Notes under the pieces: model-generated
What the model was told of the DNA's origin: nothing
Databases searched by the model: none
The model's input: only the letters and a program-made list of their open reading frames with translations
Position numbers and translations under genes: made by a program
From: an uncultured Chitinophagales bacterium
GTDB taxonomy: Bacteria > Bacteroidota > Bacteroidia > Chitinophagales > JAHDHT01
DNA length: 33,930 nt
Assembly (NCBI GenBank): GCA_938023075.1
Contig: CALHDG010000206.1
Coordinates: 1-33,930 of the forward strand
Direction: 5' to 3'
Part shown: positions 27,628 to 33,930 of the stretch, one piece after another
Position numbering within the stretch: the stretch's first letter is position 1
Layout of the letters: each line of letters opens with the position of its first letter

Positions 27628-28740
27628 ATGAATAAAATATCAGTTAGAGCACCCGGTAGAATTAATATAATTGGCGAACATACCGATTATAACCATGGTT
27701 ACGTATTGCCTGCTGCTATCAACTTAGGTATTCAAATGGAAGTGGAAACAAACGAGCAGAATAGGGTAAGCCTGTATGCCAAAGATTTAAATGAACAGTT
27801 TGAATTTGAGTTGACTGATGAGCAAATACAAACCAACAAGCATTGGGCTACATACGGCTTCGGGGTGGTTAAAGAATTACAAAAACTAGGAGCTAAAGTG
27901 AAAGGTTTTCACGCTACCTTTTTTGGAGATGTTCCACAGGGTTCGGGTATGAGTTCGTCGGCAGCTTTAGAATGTAGCCTTGCCTTTGCCTTAAACAAAC
28001 TTTTTGATCTTCAACTTAGTGAATGGGATTTGATAAAAGCCGGGCAAATGGCTGAGCATCATTATGTAGGTACTAAATGTGGTATTATGGATCAGTTTGC
28101 CAGCATATTGGGTGAAAAAGATCAGGTGATTTTTTTAGACTGCTTTAATTTAAACTATAATTATGTTCCATTACAGCTAAACGACTATGAAATTTTATTG
28201 TTGAATACTAATGTAGCACATAGTTTGGCAGATTCGGAATATAATACAAGACGTGCACAATGTGAAGAAGGAGTGCAGCTCTTAAAACAGCACAATTTAA
28301 TAGAGCATACTTTGCGAGAGATACCTGCAAAAGACCTTGAAAAAATAAAACTTATTCTCCCCTCATTGATATTTAACAGATGCCAACACGTAATTGAGGA
28401 AAATGAACGGGTATTATCAGCTTGCACTGCTTTGCAGAAGCATGACCTGAATAGCTTGGGTAAGTTGATGTATCAGTCGCACAAAAGTTTAAAAAATTTG
28501 TATGAAGTAAGTTGTGCGGAGTTGGATTTTTTGGTCGACTTTGCTAAAAAAGAACCTGCTGTGCTTGGCTCGCGAATGATGGGTGGTGGCTTTGGAGGCA
28601 GCACTATTTCTATTGTTAAAAGTGATGAAACCGCCAACTTTATTGAGCAAGTATCATTAGCCTATCAACAACAATTTGGTATCGACTTAACACCGTATTC
28701 TGTAACTATTGAAGATGGTGCCTCTATTATTTCAACTTAA
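27628..28740 (+). CDS. galK: Galactokinase
   Basis: 370 residues from ATG 27628 (MNKISVRAPGRINIIGEHTDYN). GHMP-kinase motifs are intact: the GRINIIGEHTDY galactose-binding signature near the N-terminus, the ATP-binding loop PQGSGMSSSAALE near residue 105 and the C-terminal MMGGGFGGSTI. CGIMDQFAS carries the catalytic Asp. It phosphorylates alpha-D-galactose to galactose-1-phosphate in the Leloir pathway. galT follows after 12 bp in the same frame, so they form an operon that converts galactose to UDP-galactose; galE and galM are not in the window. No repressor or transporter gene adjoins it. Confidence 0.97.
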   Translation: MNKISVRAPGRINIIGEHTDYNHGYVLPAAINLGIQMEVETNEQNRVSLYAKDLNEQFEFELTDEQIQTNKHWATYGFGVVKELQKLGAKVKGFHATFFGDVPQGSGMSSSAALECSLAFALNKLFDLQLSEWDLIKAGQMAEHHYVGTKCGIMDQFASILGEKDQVIFLDCFNLNYNYVPLQLNDYEILLLNTNVAHSLADSEYNTRRAQCEEGVQLLKQHNLIEHTLREIPAKDLEKIKLILPSLIFNRCQHVIEENERVLSACTALQKHDLNSLGKLMYQSHKSLKNLYEVSCAELDFLVDFAKKEPAVLGSRMMGGGFGGSTISIVKSDETANFIEQVSLAYQQQFGIDLTPYSVTIEDGASIIST

Positions 28741-28752
28741 ACGATAATACAT

Positions 28753-29775
28753 TTGGAAAGCTTAAATTTAGCAGAACATCCACACAGGAGATATAATATT
28801 TTAACCAGCGAATGGGTGTTGGTTTCGCCACATCGCAACAAGCGCCCTTGGCAGGGCAAGGTAGAAAAAGTGGACCAAGAAAACCGCCCGAGCTACGACC
28901 CGACTTGTTATTTATGCCCGGGCAATACCCGCTCTAATGGGCAAGTCAACCCTGCTTATGAAAATACTTTTGTCTTTACGAATGATTTTTCTGCCTTACT
29001 AGCCAATGCAAATTCATCTATTTTTGAAAACGAATTATTGAAAGCTCGTGGTGAAAAAGGTATTTGCCGGGTACTCTGTTATGCGCCCGATCATTCTCTT
29101 ACTATGCCAGATATGGATATTCCGCAAATTGAAAAAGTGATTCAACTTTGGCAAAACGAATATACTGAATTGGGTAAGCACACTTTTATTAATCATGTTC
29201 AGCTATTTGAAAATAAAGGTGCAGTGATGGGTTGCAGCAATCCTCATCCGCATGGGCAAATTTGGGCGCAAGAAACCATTCCTTTAGAAGTCCAGAAAAA
29301 GTCGGCAAACCAAAAAACCTATTTTGAAAAAGAAGGCACACATTTATTAAGTGATTATATTAAACAAGAATTAGCTATTGAAGAAAGAATCATTACACAA
29401 AATGAACACTTTGTTGCTTTGGTACCTTTTTGGGCGGTGTGGCCCTTTGAGGTGATGATTGCTCCTAAACAAGCTCAACCCAACCTTACTGCTTTACCTA
29501 CTGAACAGACTATCCATTTTGCACAGCTATTAAAACAACTTACCCAACTGTACGACCGATTATTTGAAACCTCTTTCCCCTACTCTGCCGGCATTCATCA
29601 AGCTCCTACTGATGGTCAGGATCATGTTTATTGGCATTGGCATGTTAGTTTTTATCCGCCTTTGTTGCGATCTGCAACCGTCAAAAAATTTATGGTTGGT
29701 TACGAAATGTTTGGAGAACCTCAGCGGGATATAACTGCGGAAATGGCTGCTGAACGATTGCGGGGGTTGTTGTAG
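28753..29775 (+). CDS. galT: Galactose-1-phosphate uridylyltransferase
   Basis: 340 residues. The zinc-site motif CYLCPGNTRSNG is at about residue 55. The active-site stretch SNPHPHGQIWAQE has the HPH motif, whose second His carries the uridylyl group, and HWHVSFYPP is near the C-terminus. It exchanges UMP between UDP-glucose and galactose-1-phosphate, giving UDP-galactose and glucose-1-phosphate. The start is TTG at 28753, 12 bp after the galK stop; no in-frame ATG lies between. Six bases after its stop codon the tracrRNA terminator begins, on the opposite strand. Confidence 0.97.
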   Translation: MESLNLAEHPHRRYNILTSEWVLVSPHRNKRPWQGKVEKVDQENRPSYDPTCYLCPGNTRSNGQVNPAYENTFVFTNDFSALLANANSSIFENELLKARGEKGICRVLCYAPDHSLTMPDMDIPQIEKVIQLWQNEYTELGKHTFINHVQLFENKGAVMGCSNPHPHGQIWAQETIPLEVQKKSANQKTYFEKEGTHLLSDYIKQELAIEERIITQNEHFVALVPFWAVWPFEVMIAPKQAQPNLTALPTEQTIHFAQLLKQLTQLYDRLFETSFPYSAGIHQAPTDGQDHVYWHWHVSFYPPLLRSATVKKFMVGYEMFGEPQRDITAEMAAERLRGLL

Positions 29776-29780
29776 AAATT

Positions 29781-29805
29781 AAAAAGCCCCGAAGAAAGTC
29801 GAGGC
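29781..29805 (-). terminator. Terminator of tracrRNA
   Basis: On the minus strand GCCTCGA and TCGGGGC form a 7-bp stem with one T-G pair, followed by TTTTT (29785-29781). It also lies just beyond the convergent galT stop. Confidence 0.8.
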
Positions 29806-29850
29806 ACTTCATGTTTTCACAACGGAATAATCCTTATTGTGAATAGCTTT
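29781..29850 (-). ncRNA. tracrRNA of the type II-C CRISPR-Cas system
   Basis: Read leftward, the RNA begins within an anti-repeat (29854-29836, GTTGAAAGCTATTCACAAT). This can pair with the repeat-like sequence starting GTTGTGATTAGCTTTCA with one internal mismatch and one wobble. A nexus-like hairpin follows (GGATTATTCC, 29833-29824), then a linker and a Rho-independent terminator (29805-29781). A perfect -7 box, TATCTTTG, lies at 29863-29856 and predicts a start near 29850, giving about 70 nt. tracrRNA binds crRNA and Cas9 and recruits RNase III. cas9 is 1.7 kb away on the other strand. The identification rests on pairing, structure and position; the CRISPR array itself is outside the window. 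Confidence 0.75.
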
Positions 29851-29855
29851 CAACG

Positions 29856-29897
29856 CAAAGATAGGATTTTTGATACAAAATGAAAGCTAATCACAAC
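29856..29897 (-). promoter_or_regulatory. tracrRNA promoter carrying a CRISPR-repeat-like arm
   Basis: The -7 box TATCTTTG is at 29863-29856. Upstream, 29897-29877 starts GTTGTGATTAGCTTTCA and is inverted relative to the anti-repeat (15 of 17 positions complementary). Those 21 bases recur exactly at 31521-31541 before cas9. Promoter and anti-repeat together look like one expanded CRISPR repeat. Confidence 0.6.
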
Positions 29898-29916
29898 GAA
29901 AATGTAAAATAAGTTG

Positions 29917-29924
29917 TATATTTG
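29917..29924 (+). promoter_or_regulatory. -7 box of a small-RNA candidate
   Basis: TATATTTG matches TAnnTTTG exactly and lies 6 bp before the predicted 5' end of the small RNA; no clear -33 box. Confidence 0.5.
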
Positions 29925-29930
29925 AAAAGA

Positions 29931-29992
29931 ATCTGAAATAAGGCAAGACCTTAAAGTAGGATTCCCCCGGCGGTTGAAAGACTGCCTTTTTT
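29931..29992 (+). ncRNA. Small RNA candidate, about 62 nt, unknown
   Basis: A perfect -7 box is followed within 50 nt by a terminator hairpin, GGCGGT-TGAAAG-ACTGCC (29969-29986), and six T residues (29987-29992), with no open frame between. AAGGCA (29940-29945) can instead pair with TGCCTT (29983-29988), an alternative fold that competes with the terminator stem. It is divergent from tracrRNA. I do not recognise the family. Confidence 0.5.
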
Positions 29993-30006
29993 ATTTTATG
30001 GAATGA

Positions 30007-30747
30007 TTAAAAAGGTAAATTTGCCAGTATTTCTGATTCTATTTTGTTTTTTACGTATTCATTTTTGTAATACTCAATTAGAAATAGTCCAACTGTTGAA
30101 ACAGCATTTATAATACATTGTGCGTATAATGGTTTTGATACCGTGTAATCTAAGTCTGTTTTACCGTGAAAATTTGTTTTTTCACTTCTTATTTTTTCAA
30201 TTGAGTTTGATAAACCAATTAATTGACTTACCATAGTTTTTATTTCAATTGGTAAATCATTATCTAACCATCTAAATTCATTTAAAATTAATTTTATGAG
30301 CTTATTCAAGGTTTCTTTTCCTGTTACATTTTGCTGTATCTCATCATCTTTTAAAATTTCTTTTATAATACTTTCTAAGGTAGAATTTGCTAATCCTATA
30401 GCTATGTCAGGGTCTGTTTCAACTTGGCTTTGAGCTTTCACAAATGTATCACAAGCTGTTTCAAAACCATTCTTTAGCTCATTTTTGAAAGTAGGGATAG
30501 TTGGGATATAATTTGGTGTTTATAAGCCCAAATCAATAGCTATTTCTATAAGAATTTCACAAGATAAGCTATGCAAGGTTTTCATTAAATCAATATTTCC
30601 GCCCTGTTTTTCTTGTATTTCGTAATCGTTTAACCACTTTTTCATATAGTATCTAACTTGAACATACGAACTATATGCTGCCCAAATAGCTTGGTTAACT
30701 TCATTAATTAATCTCATCTGATATTTTGGTGGTATAAAAAGTGTCAT
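30007..30747 (-). pseudogene. Abortive-infection (Abi_C) family gene with an in-frame stop
   Basis: Two open segments lie in one frame: 30747-30520 (75 residues, starting MTLFIPPKYQMRLINEV) and the remainder down to 30007. They are separated by a single TAA at 30522-30520; codons immediately after it (TPNYIPTIPTFKNEL...) read on without any shift. The C-terminal part, DPDIAIGLANSTLESIIKEIL ... LIGLSNSIEKIRSEKTNFHG ... NAVSTVGLFLIEYY, matches the pattern of the abortive-infection C-terminal domain: a conserved DPD.AIG helix, then an R..+.HG motif. Such proteins are linked to phage defence. One nonsense change therefore probably inactivates it, unless the stop is read through or the downstream GTG (30441) allows the C-terminal domain to be made alone. 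It lies between tracrRNA and cas9. Confidence 0.7.
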
Positions 30748-30793
30748 AACTAATTTTTTATACGGCTTTTTAATAAACCAATCTTATTTATGT

Positions 30794-30801
30794 TATATTC
30801 G
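30794..30801 (+). promoter_or_regulatory. -7-like box upstream of paired hairpins
   Basis: TATATTCG resembles TAnnTTTG. A start about 7 bp downstream would put both hairpins at 30811-30860 at the 5' end of the transcript. A second box, TATATTGC (30865-30872), lies after the hairpins and nearer the NYN gene. Confidence 0.4.
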
Positions 30802-30810
30802 CACAAAAAT

Positions 30811-30860
30811 TAACGCACTCAACAAGTTAAGTGCGTTACCATAAGAAACTAATCTTATGG
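30811..30860. repeat. Two back-to-back palindromes in the abi/NYN divergent spacer
   Basis: The first is a 28-bp near-perfect palindrome, TAACGCACT (30811-30819) with AGTGCGTTA (30830-30838), inner AAC/GTT also paired. The second follows directly: CCATAAGA (30839-30846), loop AACTAA, TCTTATGG (30853-30860). They could be operators for divergent transcription or a folded 5' leader. Confidence 0.7.
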
Positions 30861-30917
30861 GTTGTATATTGCAAAAATAAAATAAAAAGAGATAAAGTTC
30901 AACAAAAAGCTAAAAAT

Positions 30918-31477
30918 ATGAATAAAAGAAGAACAATAGTTTATATAGATGGCTTTAATTTTTGTCAAAGCATATGCTTCGAAGAAATCAAAAACTTGAA
31001 GCGGTAAAATATTTTACTGCCAAGGTAATTAATAATGTTTCTAAAAGACAAAAGCAAAATTTTTATTTAGAAGCTTTACAAGAGCTAACTAATGTAGATA
31101 TATTTTTTGGAAGGTATCAACCCAATGAAATAAACTGTAACACTTGCGGCGCTTGCTGGAGTGCACCAAAAGAAAAAAAGACTGATGTTAACATTGCTAC
31201 TCAAATGACTGCAGATGCATTTTTGGATAATTTTGATGATGCAATTTTAATTACAAGAGATAGCGATTTAGTGCCACCTGTTGAAATGATTAAAAAACAT
31301 TGTACCAATAAAAAAATTGCTTTGGCAATAGCACCAGGTTCAATTTCGAATGAGCTTAAGCAAAAAGTAAATTATTCATTTTATATGAATAAACGTATTT
31401 TTAGACTTTCTCAATTGCCCGAGGAAGTAAAAAAAAGTAATGGGTATTTAATTAGAAAACCTCAATCTTGGATTTAA
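30918..31477 (+). pseudogene. NYN/PIN-like ribonuclease gene, frameshifted with internal deletion
   Basis: ATG 30918 begins MNKRRTIVYIDGFNF, the first strand and catalytic Asp of the NYN domain, but this frame ends at TAA 31005. The rest of the domain is in another frame from about 30959: KHMLRRNQKLEAVKYFTAKV, then NCNTCGACW (CxxC), KTDVNIATQMTADAF with the second acidic site, ITRDSDLVPPVEMI with the third, and the NELKQ region. In intact relatives about 20 residues containing a WLD segment separate the two parts, so a short deletion joining two T-runs and breaking the frame is likely. NYN proteins are RNases of the PIN superfamily, several tied to toxin or defence roles. Translation from TTG 30962 would lack the first catalytic Asp. 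Confidence 0.75.
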
Positions 31478-31520
31478 TACTTTCTCAACTAAAACTGCAT
31501 AAATAAGTGTCGGTTTATTA

Positions 31521-31541
31521 GTTGTGATTAGCTTTCATTTT
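31521..31541 (+). promoter_or_regulatory. CRISPR-repeat-like sequence directly before cas9
   Basis: This 21-bp stretch starting GTTGTGATTAGCTTTCA is identical to 29897-29877 (minus strand) at the tracrRNA promoter, and ends 14 bp before the cas9 ATG. It is complementary to the tracrRNA anti-repeat with one internal mismatch. A -7-like TATATTTA follows at 31543-31550. It may lie in the cas9 leader or form part of its promoter. Confidence 0.65.
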
Positions 31542-31555
31542 TTATATTTATTATT

Positions 31556-33930
31556 ATGAACAACACAAACAATAAAATCACCTTAGGATTAGACCTCGGC
31601 ACCAACTCAATTGGTTGGGCTTTGGTCAAATCCAATTATGAAGAAAACCCAAAAGATTTTTTGGGTACAGGTAAAATATTGGGGATGGGTTCGCGCATTA
31701 TACCAATGAGTCAAGATGTTCTAAACAACTTTAGTGCTGGGCAATCGCATTCGCAAACAGCTAATAGAACGGCTTACCGTGGTGTGCGTAGGTTACGAGA
31801 ACGGCATTTGCTTAGGCGGGAAAGATTACACCGGGTATTAAACCTTATGAATTTTTTGCCACCCAAGTATGCCGCCCAAATTGATTTTGAAAAACGACTG
31901 GGCAAATTTTTGCCTGATACAGAACCTAAGTTAACGCTTGACGAAAAGGGTCAGTTTATTTTTATGGATTCTTTTTTAGCTATGACTAAAGATTTTCCAC
32001 AAGGCGAAAAATTACCGTTAGATTGGACAATCTATTATTTAAGAAAAAAAGCCTTAACCGATAAAATTACCAAGTATGAGTTGGCTTGGCTTTTACTGCA
32101 CTTTAACCAAAAAAGAGGCTACTACCAACAAAGAGGTGATATAGAAGAAGAAGTAACAGACAAACGTGTAGAGATTCATACTTTAAAAATTACCGAAGTG
32201 GTAGATACCGGCGAAAAACAAAAGAACGCCATTTGGTATAATTGCATTTTAGAAAATGGATGGGTGTACAAACGCTCCAGCAAAATACCTTTAAACGATT
32301 GGATAGGCAAAAGCCGCGATTTTATTGTGACCACACAGTTAAATGAAGATGGTAGCGAAAAAACCGATGATGACGGGAATGTAAAACGCTCTTTTCGTTC
32401 GCCAAAAGAAGACGACTGGACATTAGTTAAAAAGAAAACAGAAAAAAGCTTAAAAGATAGTGGCAAAAAGGTAGGTGCCTTCATTTATGATACCTTACTT
32501 CAAAATACGAAACAAAAAATTAGAGGTAAGTTAATTACTACAATTGAAAGAGATTTTTATATAGAGGAGTTAGTAGCAATACTAAAAACTCAACAAAAAT
32601 TTCACGCCGAATTAGCAGATGTAGATAAGGAGTTCTACAAAAAATGCGTGAATGAATTGTACCGCAGCAACGAGGCACATAAACAAATGATTGCTAATAA
32701 AGATTTAGCTTATCTGTTTGTTGAGGATATTTTGTTTTATCATAGACCATTAAAAAGTAAAAAGCATTTAATTGGTACTTGTAGATTTGAAGAAAGATGT
32801 TTTATAAACCAAGAAGGCGAAGAAGAAAAGCAAGGTATAAGAGGCGTACCTAAATCACATCCATTGTTTCAAGAGTTTAGAATTTGGAATTGGATAAAGA
32901 ATCTGAAAATTATACAAAACCAAAAAGAGATAGATGGAAAGCAGGTTATGGATGAGGATGTTACAGCACTTTATTTAAAAACCAATGAGCAGCTTACTAA
33001 CTTGTTTGATTTTTTAAATACCCAAAAACAAATTAATGAAAAAAAGTTGTTAGGTTATTTTGATTTAAAGCAAAGTACACACAAATGGAATTATATTAGA
33101 GACGATAAGGATAAAAAAGTAGTAAAAAATTACCCATGTAATGAAACCCGAACTGGTTTATTAGCTTATTTTGAAAAAGCAGCAATAGAAATTGAAGTAG
33201 AGAAATATTTAAATTTCGAACACGATTTATGGCATCTTTTATATTCAGTTAATGATTTGAAACAATTAAAAAAAGGCTTAACCAAATTTGCCGAAAAAAA
33301 CAATTTGCCTGTTGAAAATTTTGTATCAACTTTTATTAAATATCCAAAAATTGATAAAGATTATGGTTCATATTCTTTAAAAGCCATTAAAAAGTTGTTG
33401 CCATTAATTCGGGTTGGGAAATATTGGAGAGAGGCAGACATTGTTAAAAATTTCGGACTGTACTACGGCAATATTAAAACAGTAATTGAAGAGAAACTAA
33501 AACATCAACAAAAAGCAAAAGAAGAAAACAAACATTTCAACACTGAATTTTTAGCCACTTTACAAGAATTAGATGATACCCCAAATGCCTATCAAGGTTT
33601 AGATTTACATACAGCTTGTTATGCAACTTATAAGCGTTTTGCCGAAGCAGAACAAGAAATTAAATGGAATAGTCCGTATGATATTAAACAATATCTTAAA
33701 AAAGAATTTAAACAACACTCGCTACGCAACCCCATAGTTGAGCAAGTGGTAACCGAAACTTTGCGAGTAGTAAGCGATATATGGGAGCAATATGGCAATG
33801 GAGAGAAAGATTTTTTTGATGCCATACATATTGAGTTGGGTAGAGATATGAAAAACCCAAAAGATGTGCGAGAAAGAATAACCAATAGCAATATAGAAAA
33901 ACAAAACACCAATCAACGGATTAGATATTT
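31556..33930 (+). CDS. cas9: CRISPR-associated endonuclease Cas9, type II-C, N-terminal 791 residues
   Basis: Runs off the right edge. RuvC-I is at the N-terminus (ITLGLDLGTNSIGWAL, catalytic Asp13). The Arg-rich bridge helix follows (AYRGVRRLRERHLLRRERLHRVL), then a large helical recognition lobe including LFVEDILFYHRPLKSKKHLIG, and RuvC-II (IHIELGRDMKNP, catalytic Glu760). The HNH domain, RuvC-III and PAM-interacting domain lie beyond the window. No stop interrupts the frame, so the visible part looks intact. Cas9 with crRNA and tracrRNA cuts matching DNA. The Bacteroidota-style sequence and long recognition lobe point to subtype II-C; cas1, cas2 and the array should follow to the right. 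The start is ATG 31556, and an upstream repeat-like element may regulate it. Confidence 0.93.
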   Translation, partial: MNNTNNKITLGLDLGTNSIGWALVKSNYEENPKDFLGTGKILGMGSRIIPMSQDVLNNFSAGQSHSQTANRTAYRGVRRLRERHLLRRERLHRVLNLMNFLPPKYAAQIDFEKRLGKFLPDTEPKLTLDEKGQFIFMDSFLAMTKDFPQGEKLPLDWTIYYLRKKALTDKITKYELAWLLLHFNQKRGYYQQRGDIEEEVTDKRVEIHTLKITEVVDTGEKQKNAIWYNCILENGWVYKRSSKIPLNDWIGKSRDFIVTTQLNEDGSEKTDDDGNVKRSFRSPKEDDWTLVKKKTEKSLKDSGKKVGAFIYDTLLQNTKQKIRGKLITTIERDFYIEELVAILKTQQKFHAELADVDKEFYKKCVNELYRSNEAHKQMIANKDLAYLFVEDILFYHRPLKSKKHLIGTCRFEERCFINQEGEEEKQGIRGVPKSHPLFQEFRIWNWIKNLKIIQNQKEIDGKQVMDEDVTALYLKTNEQLTNLFDFLNTQKQINEKKLLGYFDLKQSTHKWNYIRDDKDKKVVKNYPCNETRTGLLAYFEKAAIEIEVEKYLNFEHDLWHLLYSVNDLKQLKKGLTKFAEKNNLPVENFVSTFIKYPKIDKDYGSYSLKAIKKLLPLIRVGKYWREADIVKNFGLYYGNIKTVIEEKLKHQQKAKEENKHFNTEFLATLQELDDTPNAYQGLDLHTACYATYKRFAEAEQEIKWNSPYDIKQYLKKEFKQHSLRNPIVEQVVTETLRVVSDIWEQYGNGEKDFFDAIHIELGRDMKNPKDVRERITNSNIEKQNTNQRIRY

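Noticed and set aside
29829-29897. A CRISPR array beside tracrRNA
   Set aside because: Only one repeat-like inverted pair is present, with no second repeat or spacer; it is better explained as tracrRNA anti-repeat plus promoter. The real array is presumably beyond the right edge.
30811-30838. An integron attC site
   Set aside because: The palindrome has TAAC and GTTA ends, but it is shorter than attC sites, nearly symmetric, and no integrase or cassette structure is present.

Overview
The window is AT-rich bacterial chromosome from a member of the Bacteroidota. The evidence is T9SS-type C-terminal sorting sequence, an SprB-like repeat, lineage-typical -7 boxes (TAnnTTTG), a type II-C Cas9 of Bacteroidota character, frequent TTG starts and families that are mainly Bacteroidota. 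The genus cannot be read from the sequence; a Saprospiria- or Chitinophagales-like organism is a guess. I see no rRNA or tRNA genes.

Layout. 1-1914 (minus): 5' part of a large exported beta-helix protein whose signal peptide is preceded by a 7-bp tandem repeat; in the register shown, the gene is out of frame with its start codon. 2159-7125 (minus): an operon-like set of exported arylsulfotransferase-like protein, fatty acyl-AMP ligase fused to an acyl carrier domain, and type III polyketide synthase, probably making and perhaps modifying a phenolic or pyrone lipid. 7533-10768 (plus): thrS, infC and pdeM. 10771-12237 (minus): helical protein of unknown role. 12394-18717 (plus): giant secreted M4 metalloprotease with five leucine-rich-repeat blocks. 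19051-24198: mazG, a small Cys-rich membrane protein and smc. 24375-25919: DUF937-OmpA envelope protein with an LEA-like linker. 26603-27565 (minus): a secreted protein resembling type 23 polymorphic toxins. 27628-29775: galK-galT. 29781-33930: a type II-C CRISPR locus with tracrRNA (minus), a small-RNA candidate (plus), a broken abortive-infection gene, a broken NYN nuclease gene and the first 791 codons of cas9, which runs off the right edge.

The intergenic regions hold dispersed elements: two copies of one MITE-like element in opposite orientation (20149-20375, 26236-26436), a second element abutting the latter copy (26437-26600), and two copies of a covarying palindromic repeat (7302-7376, 26108-26184).

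The observations I rate highest are (1) the heptanucleotide repeat acting as a phase switch, currently OFF, in the first gene; (2) a 21-bp CRISPR-repeat-like sequence found both at the tracrRNA promoter and 14 bp before the cas9 start codon, which could let tracrRNA pair with cas9 mRNA; (3) decay of two defence genes placed between those two copies; (4) the FAAL-ACP/type III PKS/arylsulfotransferase gene set.
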